DNA of 33,269 nt. Origin: Actinomycetota bacterium (GTDB lineage Bacteria; Actinomycetota; CADDZG01; WHSQ01). A model generated the notes under the pieces. That model was not told where the DNA came from, searched no databases, and worked only from the letters and a program-made list of their open reading frames with translations. The stretch covers positions 1 to 33,269 of the forward strand of contig WHSQ01000031.1 of assembly GCA_009380005.1 (NCBI GenBank), read 5' to 3'. Made by a program: the position numbers and the translations under genes. Shown piece after piece: positions 1 through 7,758 of the stretch (positions are counted from its first letter, which is position 1; each line of letters starts with the position of its first letter).

Positions 1-11
1 GCCAGGCCTAG

Positions 12-656
12 GTGGCGCAACCGGCCCCCGAGGTCGCGTCCGGCAGTCTTTCCGGCGAACCCACCAAACGCCGTTCCTTCTGGCGCGAGTGGCCGGTGCT
101 GGTCGTCCTCGCGTTCCTCGTGGCCCTGCTGATCAAGACCTTCGTCTTGCAGGCCTTCTACATCCCCTCCGAGTCGATGGAGCCGACCCTGGCGGAAGGC
201 GATCGGGTCCTGGTCGAGAAGCTCAGCTACCGCTTCGGCGAGCCCGAGCGGGGAGACGTCGTCGTCTTCGCGAGGGAGCTCGGCGCCCCACGAACGGATG
301 AGGACGAGGGTGTGCTCGCGCGCATCGGCGACGCGGTGCGCGAGCTGTTCGGGTTCCCCACCGGCGGCGAACAAGACTTCATCAAGCGCGTCGTCGGTAC
401 CGGTGGAGATGTGGTGCAGGGGCGCGGGGGCCGGGTGCTCGTGAATGGACATCGAATGGCCGAGCCCTACCTTGCGGACGGCACCGAACTGGGCGACTTC
501 GGACCGGTGGAGATCCCCCCGGGGGCCGTCTTCGTGATGGGAGACAACCGGACGCATTCCGACGACTCTCGCAACTACGGCCCCATCGAGGGATCGCAGA
601 TCGTGGGCAAAGGGCTCCTCCTGATCTGGCCGCCGGGCGCCGTGAGCGGTCTCTAG
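12..656 (+). CDS. lepB: Signal peptidase I (first of a tandem pair)
   Basis: Type I signal peptidase, 214 aa, which removes signal peptides from exported proteins on the outer face of the membrane. A short cytoplasmic N-terminus is followed by one membrane segment at about residues 28-48. The catalytic serine is Ser55 in the SESMEPTL box. The general-base lysine is Lys125 in DFIKRVVG. The conserved GDNR box starts at residue 178 and continues into THSDDSRNYGP. The GTG start at 12 is the first in-frame start available in the window and has no obvious Shine-Dalgarno site; a little more N-terminus could lie upstream. In actinobacteria this gene usually follows rplS. A second lepB begins 26 nt after the stop. 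All catalytic motifs are intact, so I expect an active enzyme. Confidence 0.95.
   Translation: MAQPAPEVASGSLSGEPTKRRSFWREWPVLVVLAFLVALLIKTFVLQAFYIPSESMEPTLAEGDRVLVEKLSYRFGEPERGDVVVFARELGAPRTDEDEGVLARIGDAVRELFGFPTGGEQDFIKRVVGTGGDVVQGRGGRVLVNGHRMAEPYLADGTELGDFGPVEIPPGAVFVMGDNRTHSDDSRNYGPIEGSQIVGKGLLLIWPPGAVSGL
210..271 (+). repeat. 62-bp block shared with the second lepB (copy 1)
   Basis: This block matches 941-1002 at 57 of 62 positions by direct comparison. It encodes the segment just after the catalytic serine box (LVEKLSYRFGEP onward). It marks the two lepB genes as a tandem duplication, with this part kept nearly identical by constraint or gene conversion. Confidence 0.8.
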
Positions 657-670
657 CCGCAGCCAGCCAT

Positions 671-676
671 TACCCT
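671..676 (+). promoter_or_regulatory. -10-like hexamer of a leaderless lepB2 transcript
   Basis: TACCCT is followed by exactly 6 nt and then the ATG at 683, with no Shine-Dalgarno sequence in between. A -10 at this distance would put the transcription start at or next to the start codon. The -35 region is not recognisable. Inferred from spacing. Confidence 0.45.
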
Positions 677-682
677 GTCGGC

Positions 683-1435
683 ATGACCGAGGCCCGGCCC
701 CGTACCGATGATGCGCCCGTCTCCTCCGAAGACCGAGCGGGCGGACCGTCGGAGCCGGGTGAGAGGGTGCCGACGAAGAAGAAGCAGCGCTCACACTCGC
801 TCGTGGCCCAGCTCACCGAGTTGCCGATCCTGATCCTGTTCGCTTTCGCCATCGCCGTGTTGATCAAGACCTTCCTGGTCCAGGCGTTCTTCATCCCGTC
901 CGAGTCCATGCTCCCCACGCTCCAGATCGGCGACCGGGTGCTGGTCGAGAAGCTCAGCTATCGCTTCGGCGAGCCCGATCAGGGGGACGTCGTCGTATTC
1001 GCCCGTTCGGTGTTCGGCGAGGCCCCCGACGAGCCGTGGTTGACGGATGCCCGCAATTTCCTGCGCGAGCTCCTGGGGCTCCCGACCGGTCTCGAGGAGG
1101 ATTACATCAAGCGGATCGTCGCCGTCGAGGGCGACGTGATCGCCTACTCGGGGAAACCGCGCCGGTTGACGATCGACGGCGAGCCGGTGGAGGAGCCGTA
1201 CATCCACGGCGGCGAGGACCTGGGCAGCAGTCCCCTGACCCAGCGACAGTGCAAGGGCCTCAGGATGGAGTCGGTCGACGAAGGCTGCCGGGTGCCCGCC
1301 GGCAAGGTGTTCGTCATGGGAGACAACCGTTCGAACTCGGAGGATTCGCGCGTCATCGGTCCGATCGACGAAGACAAGATCGTGGGCAACGCATTCGTGA
1401 TCCTGTGGCCGCCGGGCGACTTCGGGGGGATCTGA
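683..1435 (+). CDS. lepB: Signal peptidase I (second of a tandem pair)
   Basis: Second type I signal peptidase, 250 aa. It has a longer cytoplasmic tail of about 44 residues, rich in charged residues and including a KKK stretch, before a membrane segment at about 47-68. The catalytic serine is Ser75 in SESMLPTL, the catalytic lysine is Lys143 in DYIKRIVA, and the GDNRSNSEDSR box is at 213-223. Unlike its neighbour it carries a roughly 20-residue insertion in the outer domain with two cysteines, Cys190 and Cys202, which could form a disulfide outside the membrane. Both paralogues look active, so they may divide substrates. The ATG at 683 is supported by the -10-like element 6 nt upstream. Confidence 0.95.
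   Translation: MTEARPRTDDAPVSSEDRAGGPSEPGERVPTKKKQRSHSLVAQLTELPILILFAFAIAVLIKTFLVQAFFIPSESMLPTLQIGDRVLVEKLSYRFGEPDQGDVVVFARSVFGEAPDEPWLTDARNFLRELLGLPTGLEEDYIKRIVAVEGDVIAYSGKPRRLTIDGEPVEEPYIHGGEDLGSSPLTQRQCKGLRMESVDEGCRVPAGKVFVMGDNRSNSEDSRVIGPIDEDKIVGNAFVILWPPGDFGGI
941..1002 (+). repeat. 62-bp block shared with the first lepB (copy 2)
   Basis: Partner of 210-271, with 57 of 62 bases identical. Outside this block the two genes are clearly more diverged. Confidence 0.8.
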
Positions 1436-1551
1436 GCTCCCCGAGGCGGGAAGCGTCGCGGAACGCTCATGAACGCGAAGTTTCCGGGGGCCGGTGAGCC
1501 TGTCTACCTGTGCCTCTGCCGGGGGTCCTTTCAGAACGCCGGGCGGGTCGC

Positions 1552-1557
1552 TAGATT
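1552..1557 (+). promoter_or_regulatory. -10-like hexamer of a leaderless rnhB transcript
   Basis: TAGATT is followed by 6 nt (CGCACC) and the ATG at 1564. No Shine-Dalgarno site is present. The 128-nt gap after lepB2 otherwise holds only a weak 5-bp hairpin at 1452-1467. Confidence 0.5.
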
Positions 1558-1563
1558 CGCACC

Positions 1564-2295
1564 ATGACCGGGGATGCACCAGGGCTGATGGAGGAGCGCC
1601 TCGCCGCGGCCGGCTTCGAGAGGGTAGCCGGGGTCGACGAGGTGGGCCGCGGCGCCCTGGCGGGGCCCCTGATCGCCGCGGCGGTGATCCTTCCGGTCGA
1701 GGCGCGGCTGGAGGGTCTGCGCGATTCCAAGCTCTGCACCGCGCGGCAGCGGGAGAGGCTGGCCAGGCAGATCCACGAGATCGCCCTGGCCGTTTCGATC
1801 GTGCGCGTTCAACACTGGCGTATCGACCGGGAAGGGCTCCAGCGGTGCAACCTGCAAGCCCTCCGCAAGGCGGTGAAGGGCCTCGGAACCGAGCCCGACT
1901 ATCTGTTGATCGACGGTTTCCGGATGAAGCGCTTGCCGTGCCCCGGGCTCGGGGTGAAGAAGGCGGACGCGGTCTCCCGCAACGTGGCGGCGGCGTCCAT
2001 CGTCGCCAAGGTTCACCGGGACCGGATCATGAGTCGATACCACAGGCGGTTCCCGGACTACGGATTCTCATCGAACAAGGGCTACGGGACCCGGCACCAC
2101 TGGAAGGCCTTGGAGCGCCTGGGCCCGAGTCCTCTCCATCGACGCTCGTTCTTCGGCGTCCTCGGTTTCCGGGACGAAAACGGTGTCCTCCGTCCCCACG
2201 GGGCGCGACAATCGCTGCAGGAGGAAGGCTTGCTCGAAGATCTCGAAGAGGCTCCGGCCGAGGACCTACAAGACCTAGTCGAGGAGCGCGGATGA
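1564..2295 (+). CDS. rnhB: Ribonuclease HII
   Basis: RNase HII, 243 aa, which cleaves the RNA strand of RNA-DNA hybrids and starts removal of misincorporated ribonucleotides. The catalytic acidic residues are visible: Asp25-Glu26 in GVDEVGRG, Asp117 in LLIDGF and Asp135 in KKADAVSRN. The family motif DSK is at 54-56 and the NVAAASIVAKVHRD block follows from 140. The C-terminus is extended by about 30 mostly acidic residues past the usual GVLGF end. The start at 1564 is backed by a leaderless-type -10. The stop overlaps the start of the DUF2469 gene in an ATGA arrangement, so the two are co-translated; this pairing is typical of actinobacteria. Confidence 0.96.
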   Translation: MTGDAPGLMEERLAAAGFERVAGVDEVGRGALAGPLIAAAVILPVEARLEGLRDSKLCTARQRERLARQIHEIALAVSIVRVQHWRIDREGLQRCNLQALRKAVKGLGTEPDYLLIDGFRMKRLPCPGLGVKKADAVSRNVAAASIVAKVHRDRIMSRYHRRFPDYGFSSNKGYGTRHHWKALERLGPSPLHRRSFFGVLGFRDENGVLRPHGARQSLQEEGLLEDLEEAPAEDLQDLVEERG

Positions 2296-2612
2296 GCGTC
2301 GAGGACCTCGAGAAATACGAGGCCGAGATGGAGCTTCAGCTCTACAGGGAGTACCGGGACGTGCTCCCGATGTTCAAGTTCGTCGTGGAGACCGAACGCC
2401 GCTTCTACCTCGCCAACGACGTGAAGGTCGACACCCGCCACGTGGGCGCCAAGGTCTGGTTCGAGGTCGAGCTGGGAGATGCCTGGGTGTGGGACATGCA
2501 CCGCCCCGCCCGCTTCGTCACGCACGTGAAGGTGGTCACGTTCAGGGATCTGAACGTCGAGGAGCTGGCCCCGGGGGGCGACTTCCCCGAGCCGCCCGGC
2601 CTCGATCGCTGA
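2292..2612 (+). CDS. DUF2469 family protein
   Basis: Protein of 106 aa starting MSVEDLEKYEAEME, a match to the DUF2469 family, which sits directly after rnhB in actinobacteria and has no assigned biochemical function. It is rich in acidic and aromatic residues, with a central LYREYRDVLPMF stretch and a WVWDMHRPARFV segment. The ATG at 2292 overlaps the rnhB stop. The same reading frame is open for about 800 nt upstream, but that stretch is antiparallel coding noise over rnhB and has none of the family's sequence. The conserved linkage suggests a role tied to RNase HII, but this is inference only. Confidence 0.9.
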   Translation: MSVEDLEKYEAEMELQLYREYRDVLPMFKFVVETERRFYLANDVKVDTRHVGAKVWFEVELGDAWVWDMHRPARFVTHVKVVTFRDLNVEELAPGGDFPEPPGLDR

Positions 2613-2657
2613 GCCCGGCGGGGGCCGGCCTACGTAGTTGGCTCCAACCGCTTCAGT

Positions 2658-2673
2658 GGGGCTTCGCCCCTTT
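2658..2673 (+). terminator. Short GC hairpin with a TTT run after DUF2469
   Basis: GGGGC-TTC-GCCCC followed by TTT, 45 nt after the DUF2469 stop. The stem is 5 bp and the T run is short, so this is at best a weak intrinsic terminator. Just downstream, TATCCT at 2677-2682 could be the -10 of the pilT gene. Confidence 0.35.
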
Positions 2674-2748
2674 CGATATCCTTTGGATGAGGTCTCCCTG
2701 AGGGGGATGCTTGCAGTGGGACCCGCTGACTTAGGAAGGACCCTGATC

Positions 2749-3825
2749 GTGCCGACGCTCGACGAGATGCTCGCATTCGTGGGAAAACACGAGTGCTCGG
2801 ACCTGCACCTGAAGGCCGGCTCGGCCCCTACCGTGCGGCTGAACGGGGAGCTCGCTCGAACGAAGTGGCCCGCCCTGTCCGCCTCCGACATCATCGCCGT
2901 CGCCGACGAGATGACGGACGACGAGCAGAGGATCGTCCTCAAAGAGAAAGGCGAGGTCGACTTCGCCTATTCGACCCCCGGCGTGGGTCGCTTCCGGGTG
3001 AACATCCATCGCCAGCGGGGGAGCATGGCCGTCGCCATGCGTCGGATCCTCCCCGGGGCGCCGGAGTTCGGCTCGCTCCACCTGCCGCCGGCGGTCGAGC
3101 AGCTCGCCAACGAGCACCGCGGGCTGATGCTGGTGACGGGCCCGACCTCATCCGGCAAGACGACGACGACCGGAGCGGTGATCAACCACATCAACTCGAC
3201 GCGTGCGAGCCACATCCTGACGATCGAGGACCCGATCGAGATCCTGCACGAGGACCGGCGCTCTTTCGTGACGCAGCGTGAGATCGGCCCCGACACGGGT
3301 GGGTTCGGCCCCGCGCTCCGCGCTGCGATGCGCCAGGACCCCGACGTGATCTTCGTCGGTGAGATCCGAGACCTCGAGACCGTCCGGGCCGCACTGCAGG
3401 CCGCCGAGACCGGTCACTTCGTGGTCGCGACCTTGCACACGACGAACGTGGCCGAGACCGTGACCCGCATCATCGATATGTTCCCCGGCGAACAGCAGAA
3501 CCAGGTGCGCCTGGCGCTCGCAGGTTCGCTGATCGGCGTCGTGTCCCAGCGCCTCCTGCCGCGCATCGGCGGGGGCCGGGTCGCCGCCATCGAGATCCTG
3601 ATCAACAACGGGCGCGTCCGGGACTGCATCCAGAACCCGGAGCAGACCCACCTGATCCACGACATCGTCGAGGAGTCGAGCTTCTACGGGATGCAGACCT
3701 TCGACCAGTCGCTGATCCAGCTCTTCAAGAGCAAGATGGTGTCCCTCGAGGACGCGATGTCCGCCGCCAGCCGCCCGCACGACTTCAAGCTGGCCCTTCA
3801 GCAGGAGGGCCTCCAGCCCGTCTAG
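2749..3825 (+). CDS. pilT: PilT/PilB-family twitching ATPase
   Basis: Hexameric secretion ATPase of the PilT (pilus retraction) type, 358 aa. The opening MPTLDEMLAFVGKHECSDLH with nearby HLKAG is the PilT N-terminal signature. Walker A is GPTSSGKT at 131-138, the Asp box is TIEDPIE at 158-164, Walker B is in DVIFVGEIRD at 199-208, and the His box is GHFVVATLHTTN at 222-233. I chose GTG 2749 because AGGAAGGA lies 8 nt upstream; in-frame starts at 2638, 2707 and 2716 would add residues unlike the family. No pilin, PilB, PilC or PilM-Q gene is in the window, so its pilus partners must be elsewhere. It could also serve a Tad/T4P-like uptake machine; comM and dprA are close by. Confidence 0.92.
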   Translation: MPTLDEMLAFVGKHECSDLHLKAGSAPTVRLNGELARTKWPALSASDIIAVADEMTDDEQRIVLKEKGEVDFAYSTPGVGRFRVNIHRQRGSMAVAMRRILPGAPEFGSLHLPPAVEQLANEHRGLMLVTGPTSSGKTTTTGAVINHINSTRASHILTIEDPIEILHEDRRSFVTQREIGPDTGGFGPALRAAMRQDPDVIFVGEIRDLETVRAALQAAETGHFVVATLHTTNVAETVTRIIDMFPGEQQNQVRLALAGSLIGVVSQRLLPRIGGGRVAAIEILINNGRVRDCIQNPEQTHLIHDIVEESSFYGMQTFDQSLIQLFKSKMVSLEDAMSAASRPHDFKLALQQEGLQPV

Positions 3826-3859
3826 CCTCAAGCGGGCCGTTCTCGACGTACCCGGCGGC

Positions 3860-3865
3860 TAGGTT
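3860..3865 (+). promoter_or_regulatory. -10-like hexamer of a leaderless yraN transcript
   Basis: TAGGTT followed by 6 nt (CCGTCC) and the ATG at 3872. There is no Shine-Dalgarno site. Confidence 0.5.
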
Positions 3866-3871
3866 CCGTCC

Positions 3872-4237
3872 ATGCACGCGCGCTCGAAGCTTGGACGGGC
3901 CGGCGAGGGGCTGGCGGCCGATCTCTACAGGCGCGCCGGTTTCACGGTCCTGGAGCGCAACTTCCGGAGCGGTCGCGAGGAGATAGACCTGGTCGTCGCT
4001 CGCGGGGGATTGCTCGTCTTCTGCGAGGTCAAGACACGGCGGTCCGAGGAGTGGGGCTCGCCTTCCGAGGCGGTCCACCCGCGCAAGCAAGCGGCTCTCC
4101 GGCGCGTCGCGGGAGCCTGGATGTCCGTCCGCCGCGACCGGCTCCGTTCCGGCCCGACGGAGGTTCGGTTCGACGTCGTCTCCGTTATCGTTCGCGGCGG
4201 GCGCGCCGAGGCGACGCTCATCGCGGATGCCTTCTAG
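3872..4237 (+). CDS. yraN: YraN/UPF0102 endonuclease-like protein
   Basis: UPF0102 protein, 121 aa, with a restriction-endonuclease-like fold. The family motifs are present in order: the GRAGEGLAADLYRRAGF opening, EEIDLVVARGG with the conserved Glu and Asp at about 37-39, and FCEVKTRRS at about 50-58, the E-x-K half of a PD-(D/E)xK site. The cellular role of the family is not settled; a link to DNA processing is suggested by its position next to comM and dprA, as in many bacteria. The start is supported by the leaderless-type -10. A crotonase gene begins 8 nt after the stop, which is not part of the usual yraN-comM pairing. Confidence 0.93.
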   Translation: MHARSKLGRAGEGLAADLYRRAGFTVLERNFRSGREEIDLVVARGGLLVFCEVKTRRSEEWGSPSEAVHPRKQAALRRVAGAWMSVRRDRLRSGPTEVRFDVVSVIVRGGRAEATLIADAF

Positions 4238-4245
4238 GGGGTCGC

Positions 4246-5034
4246 ATGGCCGGGTACGGGAGCTTGATCTACGAGCCCGAAGGTCACGTCGCCACGGTGA
4301 CGCTCAACCGGCCCGAGAAGAAGAATGCGATGTCGTGGCAGATGTTCACGGAGATAGGTGCCGTCTTCGAGGAGATCGCTACCTCCCCCGACGTTCGCGT
4401 CGTCGTCGTGACGGGGGCGGGCGGGGCGTTCTGTTCGGGTGCGGATCTCTCCGATCCGAAGAACCTGGTGGGTTCGACCTTCGACCTCCACGACCGCATG
4501 CATCACATCCACAGGATCGCCCGGGCCGTTGCGACCTGCCCCAAACCGACGGTCGCGAAGGTGACGGGGATCGCTGCCGGGGCGGGGTGCAATCTTGCCC
4601 TCGCCTGCGACTTGATCGTCGCGTCGCGGGACGCCGCGTTCGCGGAGCTCTTCGTGAAGCGTGGGCTCGTGGTGGACTTCGGCGGTTCGTGGGCGCTGAC
4701 GCGGGCGCTGCCGTTGCACCGGGCGAAGGAGCTGGCGCTCCTGGGCGAGACGATCTCCGCCGAAGAGGCGGAGCGCCTCGGGCTCCTCAACCGGTTTTGC
4801 GAGGCGGACGAGGTGGACGGCGTGGTCAAGGACCTGGCGACGCGCCTGGCGGCGCTGCCCCCGAGGACGGTGTCGCTGATCAAGGAGAACCTGAACCGGG
4901 CCCCCGAGCGGAGCATCGAGCAGAACCTGGATGCCGAATCGATCACCCAGTCGCTCGCCTTCGCCAGCGAGGACACGCGCGAGGCCGTCATGGCGTGGCT
5001 CGAGAAGCGGGAACCCCGGTTCACGGGACGTTGA
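4246..5034 (+). CDS. Enoyl-CoA hydratase/isomerase (crotonase) family, PaaG-like
   Basis: Crotonase-fold protein, 262 aa, acting on acyl-CoA thioesters. The oxyanion-hole segments are GAGGAFCSGADL (57-68) and GIAAGAGCNLALACD (108-122). Aligning by eye to rat crotonase, the two catalytic glutamates fall on Asn116 and about Phe136, so it is unlikely to be a classical hydratase. Asp144 in GLVVDFGGSW sits where PaaG-type isomerases carry their catalytic Asp, so an isomerase role (ring-epoxide or delta3-delta2 enoyl-CoA) is more likely; the substrate is not inferable. I chose ATG 4246 for the AGGGGG site just upstream and because the fold starts there; an open frame reaches back to 4051 but only as overlap with yraN. 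It is inserted between yraN and comM. Confidence 0.9.
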   Translation: MAGYGSLIYEPEGHVATVTLNRPEKKNAMSWQMFTEIGAVFEEIATSPDVRVVVVTGAGGAFCSGADLSDPKNLVGSTFDLHDRMHHIHRIARAVATCPKPTVAKVTGIAAGAGCNLALACDLIVASRDAAFAELFVKRGLVVDFGGSWALTRALPLHRAKELALLGETISAEEAERLGLLNRFCEADEVDGVVKDLATRLAALPPRTVSLIKENLNRAPERSIEQNLDAESITQSLAFASEDTREAVMAWLEKREPRFTGR

Positions 5035-5119
5035 GCTGCTTCGACCGGGTTCCTTGTCACAGGTCGTCCATATCGTCTGAACCAACCGCACGAACGGAGG
5101 CCGGGATCGGAGAGATCTC

Positions 5120-6643
5120 GTGCTGGCGAAGACGGAGTCGATCGCCATCGTCGGAACCGAGGCGCGCCTCGTAGACGTCGAGGTGGACGTAGGCACGGGC
5201 CTGCCCGCCTTCAGGGTCGTCGGGCTCGCCGCCAAGTCCATCACCGAAGCCGAGCAACGCACCCGCTCGGCGCTGATGGCGTCCGGTTTCCGGTGGCCCC
5301 CGCATCGCATGGTTGCCAACCTCGCGCCCGCAGCATTGCCCAAAGAAGGAACGCACTTCGACCTTCCGATCGCACTAGGGATGCTCGTCGGCGACGACAG
5401 GTTGAGTCAGGAAGCGCTCGCGGACTGGGTCGTGATGGGGGAACTGGCGTTGACCGGCAGGGTTCGCCCCGTGCGGGGTGTTCTCGCCGCGGCGATAGCG
5501 TGTCGAGAGGCCGGCAGGGATCGACTCATGTGCCCAGCCGCGAACGCGGCAGAGGCGGCGGTCGTGGAGGGCCTAGAGGTCGCTCCCGTGCGGACGTTGG
5601 CCGAATGCATTCGATACCTGAAGGGTGAAGAGGGACTGCAAGGCATCCCGGATCCCATCCCTCCGGCCGAGCGCGACGTCGACGATCTACGGGAGGTTCG
5701 CGGCCAACAGAACGCCAAGACTGCGCTCCTGATCGCAGCGGCAGGCGGGCACAACCTGCTCTTCTATGGACCTCCCGGAGCGGGCAAGACGATGCTTGCT
5801 CGGCGGCTGCCCGGCGTCCTCCCGGAGATGTCCGTGGAGGAGTCCCTCGAGGTGACTCGGATCTATTCCGTTGCCGGGCTGTTGGCGGAGCGGGCCTCGT
5901 TGATCACCGAACGGCCCTTCCGGACTCCGCACCACAACGTTTCCATGGCCGGCCTCCTCGGGGGAGGCCATGGGCTGGCGAGGCCCGGAGAAGTGAGCTT
6001 GGCGCATCATGGCGTCTTGTTCCTGGACGAGTTGCCGTTCTACAAGAGCGATGCGTTGGAGGGACTCCGCGCACCGGTGGAGGACGGGTCCATACGCATC
6101 GCTCGCAGCGGTGGAGCCGTTAAGTTCCCCTGCCGGTTCTCTCTTGTGGCGGCCATGAATCCCTGCCCGTGCGGGTTCGCGGGTGACCAGCTGAAGCCGT
6201 GTACCTGTTCCGATCACGAGCGTCAGCGCTACGGGTCGAAGCTCTCCGGCCCACTCATCGACCGTCTGGACATGCAGGTCGACGTGGGACGCCCGAGCGA
6301 GGAGGAGCTGCTCTCGGAACCGACAGGCCCTTCCTCCGAAGAGGTCCGGGCACGGGTTACGGAAGCTCGGGAACTGCAGACGCGCCGCTACGGCACTTCG
6401 CTCCTAGTGAACGGCACCGTTCCTCGACGCAAGCTCAACCCGTACTTACACCTGACGAAGGCAGCGCGGAGCGAACTGCGTTCGTCGATCCCGGCGATGG
6501 CTCTCAGTGGACGTGCCGTGAACCGGATACTTCGACTGGCGCGAACGATCGCAGACCTACAGCGTTCGCGCGAGGTGGACGGGAGTCACATCCTGGACGC
6601 GATCACGTTGCGGGCCAGCGACAGGCTGTTGGAGGCGGCATGA
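5120..6643 (+). CDS. comM: ComM/YifB-type Mg-chelatase-like AAA+ ATPase
   Basis: AAA+ ATPase of the ComM (YifB) family, 507 aa. ComM is a branch-migration helicase that aids integration of incoming DNA in natural transformation. Residues 1-170 form the Lon-protease-like ChlI N-domain with its VEVDVGTGLPAF motif. Walker A is GPPGAGKT at 217-224 and Walker B is VLFLDE at 299-304. A four-cysteine pattern, PCPCG at 348-352 and CTC at 361-363, resembles a zinc-binding insert, and a C-terminal Mg_chelatase_C region follows. GTG 5120 is preceded by GGAGAG at 5-nt spacing. The stop overlaps the dprA start (ATGA), so the two are translationally coupled. Full length for the family. Confidence 0.95.
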   Translation: MLAKTESIAIVGTEARLVDVEVDVGTGLPAFRVVGLAAKSITEAEQRTRSALMASGFRWPPHRMVANLAPAALPKEGTHFDLPIALGMLVGDDRLSQEALADWVVMGELALTGRVRPVRGVLAAAIACREAGRDRLMCPAANAAEAAVVEGLEVAPVRTLAECIRYLKGEEGLQGIPDPIPPAERDVDDLREVRGQQNAKTALLIAAAGGHNLLFYGPPGAGKTMLARRLPGVLPEMSVEESLEVTRIYSVAGLLAERASLITERPFRTPHHNVSMAGLLGGGHGLARPGEVSLAHHGVLFLDELPFYKSDALEGLRAPVEDGSIRIARSGGAVKFPCRFSLVAAMNPCPCGFAGDQLKPCTCSDHERQRYGSKLSGPLIDRLDMQVDVGRPSEEELLSEPTGPSSEEVRARVTEARELQTRRYGTSLLVNGTVPRRKLNPYLHLTKAARSELRSSIPAMALSGRAVNRILRLARTIADLQRSREVDGSHILDAITLRASDRLLEAA

Positions 6644-7611
6644 AGACGCGAGTCATCACGAGGGGCGACCCGGAGTGGCCCGTCCATATGGACGAGATCG
6701 GTGGGCTCCCACCTCCCGAGCAGCTCTACGTGAGGGGTAAGCCGATCGATCCATCACGGGCTGCGGTGGCCATCGTTGGTACGCGTCGGGCTACGGTGGC
6801 GGGCCTCGATGCAGCGGCATCCATAGCAGCCGCAGTCGTTCGCGAGGGCTGGATCGTCGTCTCCGGGATGGCACGGGGCATCGACGCGGCCGCTCATCGA
6901 GCTGCACTCGAGGCGGGCGGATCGACGGTCGCCGTCCTGGGGACCGGAGTAGACATCTGCTACCCGCCGCGCAACACGGCGTTGTACGACGCGATCGGCC
7001 AGACGGGCACCCTGATCTCCGAGTATCCCGACGGGACGCCGTCTGCACGGTGGAACTTCCCCCGCAGGAATCGGATCATCGTCGGTTGCGTGCCGGCCGG
7101 CGGGCCGGTGGTCGTGGTCGAAGGGGGAGTCAAGAGCGGGGCATTGATAACCGCCCGCTACGCCATCGACGCCTCTCGCGAAGTCTTCGCCGTTCCGGGC
7201 AGCTACCGCAACGCCATGGCCGCCGGCCCCAACGAGCTGATCCGGAGTGGGCAGGCCGCCCTCGTCGCGTCCCCAGACCATCTGTTCGAGGCTCTGGAGG
7301 TGCAACTGCACTCACGATCCGTCCCCTCCGCCATGCCCGCCGTGGACGGGCTTTCCCCTTTCCAGAAGCGGCTACTGCTGCTGATGGACGATGTGTCGAC
7401 GACCCCGTCTCGGCTCCAGGTCGAGTCGGGTATCGCGTGGTCCGAGTTGTCGCCGGCACTGGCATCACTGGAGATCCGGGGTTTGGTCAGCAAGCGGATA
7501 AGCGGCTACGAGGTGACCGCTTCGGGGGCCCGCGCTCGGCGTTGTCTGCTCGACGCGCCGGGTGCGGAAAGCCTCGCCGACCCGCTTCCAGGAACTGGAT
7601 CGTCAGGATGA
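6640..7611 (+). CDS. dprA: DNA-processing protein DprA
   Basis: DprA/Smf, 323 aa, which loads RecA on incoming single-stranded DNA. The Rossmann-like core shows IVGTRR (45-50), VSGMARGIDAAAH (74-86), VLGTGVDICYP, LISEYPDGT and NFPRRNRIIVG, all DprA hallmarks. A C-terminal winged-helix region covers about residues 235-300. The helical N-terminal SAM-like domain of many DprA proteins is absent or very short here. The ATG at 6640 overlaps the comM stop; the frame is open further upstream but only inside comM. Together with comM, yraN and pilT it makes a cluster compatible with DNA uptake, though no comEA or comEC is in view. Confidence 0.95.
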   Translation: MKTRVITRGDPEWPVHMDEIGGLPPPEQLYVRGKPIDPSRAAVAIVGTRRATVAGLDAAASIAAAVVREGWIVVSGMARGIDAAAHRAALEAGGSTVAVLGTGVDICYPPRNTALYDAIGQTGTLISEYPDGTPSARWNFPRRNRIIVGCVPAGGPVVVVEGGVKSGALITARYAIDASREVFAVPGSYRNAMAAGPNELIRSGQAALVASPDHLFEALEVQLHSRSVPSAMPAVDGLSPFQKRLLLLMDDVSTTPSRLQVESGIAWSELSPALASLEIRGLVSKRISGYEVTASGARARRCLLDAPGAESLADPLPGTGSSG

Positions 7612-7640
7612 CTTCCCGTTCCCGGCGAGCCCCTTTTCGG

Positions 7641-7675
7641 TGAGGCCACTGAGGCCACTGGCTCTACTGGCCTCA
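7641..7675 (+). repeat. Direct and inverted repeats downstream of dprA
   Basis: TGAGGCCAC occurs twice in tandem (7641-7649 and 7650-7658). The second copy pairs with TGGCCTCA at 7668-7675 as an 8-bp perfect stem with a 10-nt loop. No T run follows, so it is not a standard intrinsic terminator. It lies in the 147-nt gap between dprA and xerC. Confidence 0.6.
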
Positions 7676-7723
7676 CGCCGATAGGGGGTTCTGGAAACGG
7701 AAGGTGTGATGCCGACACAGAAG

Positions 7724-7751
7724 TTGACTCCAGTCACAGGAGTGACATCCT
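7724..7751 (+). promoter_or_regulatory. Putative xerC promoter overlapping two inverted repeats
   Basis: TTGACT (7724-7729) and CATCCT (7746-7751) are 16 nt apart, and the GTG of xerC follows 7 nt later, so the mRNA could be leaderless. The spacer holds two overlapping perfect inverted repeats, ACTCC/GGAGT (7727-7731 with 7739-7743) and GTCAC/GTGAC (7733-7737 with 7742-7746), which would suit a repressor site. Confidence 0.35.
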
Positions 7752-7758
7752 TTACCAG

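Noticed and set aside
1494-2291. N-terminal extension of the DUF2469 frame
   Set aside because: The extension lies over rnhB in another frame and has no recognisable sequence; family homology begins at ATG 2292, which overlaps the rnhB stop.
2638-2748. Earlier TTG, ATG and GTG starts for pilT
   Set aside because: The extra residues are unlike PilT, and GTG 2749 has AGGAAGGA at 8-nt spacing and the typical PilT N-terminus.
7612-7758. dif-like XerC site next to xerC
   Set aside because: The repeats do not show the 11-6-11 architecture of dif sites and have no resemblance to known actinobacterial dif.
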